Assembly (NCBI RefSeq): GCF_043641665.1
Contig: NC_092180.1
Span: 12,269,891 to 12,333,890, forward strand
DNA length: 64,000 bases
Reading direction: 5' to 3'
Source of the DNA: Enoplosus armatus
Taxonomy: Eukaryota; Chordata; Actinopteri; Centrarchiformes; Enoplosidae
The translations under genes and the position numbers were made by a program. Below, one piece after another: positions 61,869-64,000 of this stretch (positions are counted from its first letter, which is position 1; each line of letters opens with the position of its first letter). The notes under the pieces are model-generated. The model was not told where the DNA came from and did no database searches. It saw only the letters and a program-made list of their open reading frames with translations.

Positions 61869-64000
61869 GTAAACACGAGCAGTCTGGTTTTTCTTGTGTG
61901 CACCAGGCCGTGATGCTCAGCGATGAGCTCACACCTAGCCTGACACAGAGGCCTCCTCTCACATTAATGTGCGTCTGCGTTTTACATTTTCTGGTTATAA
62001 AACTAGATTCGGGTGTCTTTTTAGAAGCGTATGTCTCTTCCCCCCCCTTTTTTTTTCGCTGTCCATGGTGCTGAGTGAACCCCCCTCTTCAGTCCCTGTC
62101 TGAGATAATGGCCGGTCTCAGATGCTCCTCTATTTTCTGAACCCGTTTTGCATCTTTTAAGAAATAACATCTTGTGGAGGTTATTTTCATGATGAATTGA
62201 TTTCATAGTGCAACAGAAGCCGAGCCATTGATAAATGTGCTTCAATTTTAGGCCACAGCAGAGAAATTAATGTACAGCCCTCCTCATTGGACAACAATGA
62301 GAAGCCATATTTCAGGCCTCACTCATTGATGCTATACCTGGACTGGACCAAGGTCCTAAAACTCAGAGAGGGGGACCACCCTGTGTAGAAAACATGGGTG
62401 TCACACGTTGTTATTGTGATTACAGCAGTCAAAGTAGAAGTAGGTGTGCCTTCACACATCAGTGTACTTAAAAACTGCACAAATGGTGCATTATTGACAG
62501 TTTTCTCTTCCAAGCATTGACTCTAAAAAAAATGTCAACTACACCATGTTGTTTCAAAATCCATCTATGTCTGAGCCTGCCCCACTTTATCAACCTAGAA
62601 GTAATACATAATGCCACTTTGTGTTAAGTTTAACCATTCGAATCTGCAACTTATGTAGCATTAAAAAAACATTTTATAGAATAGAGGTCAATCAATAGAA
62701 CACAAGATCTCTGAAATAAAACAACGCAGTTATGTTTTTGTTTACTTGACTGTACCTCTCAGCCCTATAGTAGTGGACTTTATGGCAACACTTGACTCCA
62801 ATGCAATACCTCTGTAACACCCACAGTACTACCTTTATGAAGCTTGTTATATTTTTGTTGACATTGCCTCAGAAAGGTGTTGATTTAGTCCTTTGGTCTA
62901 AAAAAAATACATTTGAGTATCTTTTACACATTGTGTCAGCAAAAAAATACATTTTACAATCCATTTACTATTAACTTTAGTGGCCAGAGAAGTAAATACT
63001 GTATGTAATATACTGTAAGTGAACACATATGTTAATCAATTTACTTAGCCTTGTCTGACACATATTAATACTGTATTCACAGATTATTTATAATGTCCAC
63101 TAGGTTTAAAGAGCCAGTTTTACGTAAGGACTAATAAAGTGGAAAAAATGGCTGTATTAAGCTTTCTTTCTTGTCCCAACTTACCTCTGTCATTTGCCAT
63201 GTGCACTATATATAAGTTAAATCTGCACATTACATGAGCTTGTACACATACATTTGAAACACACATAAATGAACCTAACTGATCAACATGATAGTTCTGA
63301 AAAAGCTGTTTTCAGAGCTATAATAGTGCGTGCACACAGAAAGCTACTCAAGCAGCTTAATTGTGATCATGCTCATCAGTTTTAACACATAAGAGAGGTC
63401 AGATGTCAACAGCCAGGCATATTTTGGTGGGATTTTTTACTTTAAATGACAACTTTGATGCACAGGTATAAAGGTGTCTAATGTTTGTCTAATCACGATT
63501 AGAACAGTCTTGATGATCACAGTGCTGGTGTGGACTCATATACCCACTGCTAAATTAACACTCAGAGTTTTGAACATATGCTCCAGATCTATATAGCACA
63601 TTTTCACATTGTTGATCTTTGAGTGGCATTTTATAAGTTCCTTTCAACATCATTTAATACTACGCAGGTAGTGTTAAATTGCTTTGGCTGATTAGACCTC
63701 TGCTCAGATTAAAGGTGAGCAGATATATGTTGGTAATTACAGGGAGACACTGATGTGAATTAATAATAATTATAAAGGTGTACTTTACAGGAACAGCAAA
63801 GCTAACAGGAGAGTCAGGTAGATGTCAATGAAGCGTCTGTAGATTACCACACAGTTCTGAGTGATTTTAAAATCACCTGTGTGGATCTGCCATAGGTGTG
63901 CAGGGCATCTAAAAGGTAGCCACCATTTTGTTAGTCATAGTAATTAAAAAATACAATTTCCTATGAATTGTGAAAGTTGAATCTTGACTTGAGACTTGAG
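61869..64000. other. tmem178b intron 1 (partial)
   Basis: AT-rich intron sequence to the window edge. No exon or clear repeat was recognised; a homopolymer-rich patch lies at 62041-62056. Confidence 0.5.

Overview
The window is vertebrate nuclear DNA, almost certainly from a spiny-rayed (percomorph) teleost. It has short phase-consistent coding exons bounded by GT/AG, long AT-rich introns, and many interspersed repeats of types common in percomorph genomes. The gene order mybpc3 - spi1 - slc39a13 matches human 11p11.2 (MYBPC3, SPI1, SLC39A13), with the same relative strands.

Layout. (1) 302-24513, minus strand: 27 coding exons of cardiac myosin-binding protein C, mybpc3. They run from the initiator ATG at the right to the first exon of Ig domain C8 at the left. 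The exons sum to exactly 2970 nt (990 codons) with every junction in phase. The last exons (rest of C8, C9, C10) lie beyond the left edge. (2) 29075-35837, minus strand: all five coding exons of the PU.1 transcription factor gene spi1 (263 aa). (3) 36.3-48.2 kb: about 12 kb without a recognisable protein gene, mostly repeats plus a few exon-like segments on the minus strand. (4) 48.2-59.5 kb, plus strand: the zinc transporter slc39a13 (ZIP13), with a GC-rich probable 5' exon, nine coding exons (382 aa) and a poly(A) signal. (5) 61472-61868, plus strand: first coding exon of a tmem178b-like gene that continues off the right edge. Its human counterpart is not linked to this block, so conserved synteny ends between slc39a13 and tmem178b.

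Most interesting content. Inside mybpc3, the intron between the C6 and C7 exons holds a separate first exon (3365-3665) with its own in-frame-stop-defined ATG, about 100 residues of Pro/Ala/Glu-rich sequence and a donor in the same phase as the upstream C6 exon. Upstream of it lie a TATA box overlapping a perfect MEF2 site, E-boxes, a GATA motif and a CCAAT box. Spliced to C7-C10 it would encode a protein with the architecture of MyBP-H, so the locus appears to nest a MyBP-H-like short isoform in the cardiac MyBP-C gene. The same gene has two 3-nt microexons (AGA at 13944-13946, CAA at 11870-11872), each needed to restore residues conserved with human (KKRDSF and GSKYIF). Next to the first is a tandem CAGCAG acceptor whose choice would include or delete a conserved phosphoserine. 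The regulatory M-domain lacks the cardiac LAGGGRRIS segment. None of this has been tested with transcripts; it rests on reading frame, splice signals and recalled family sequences.
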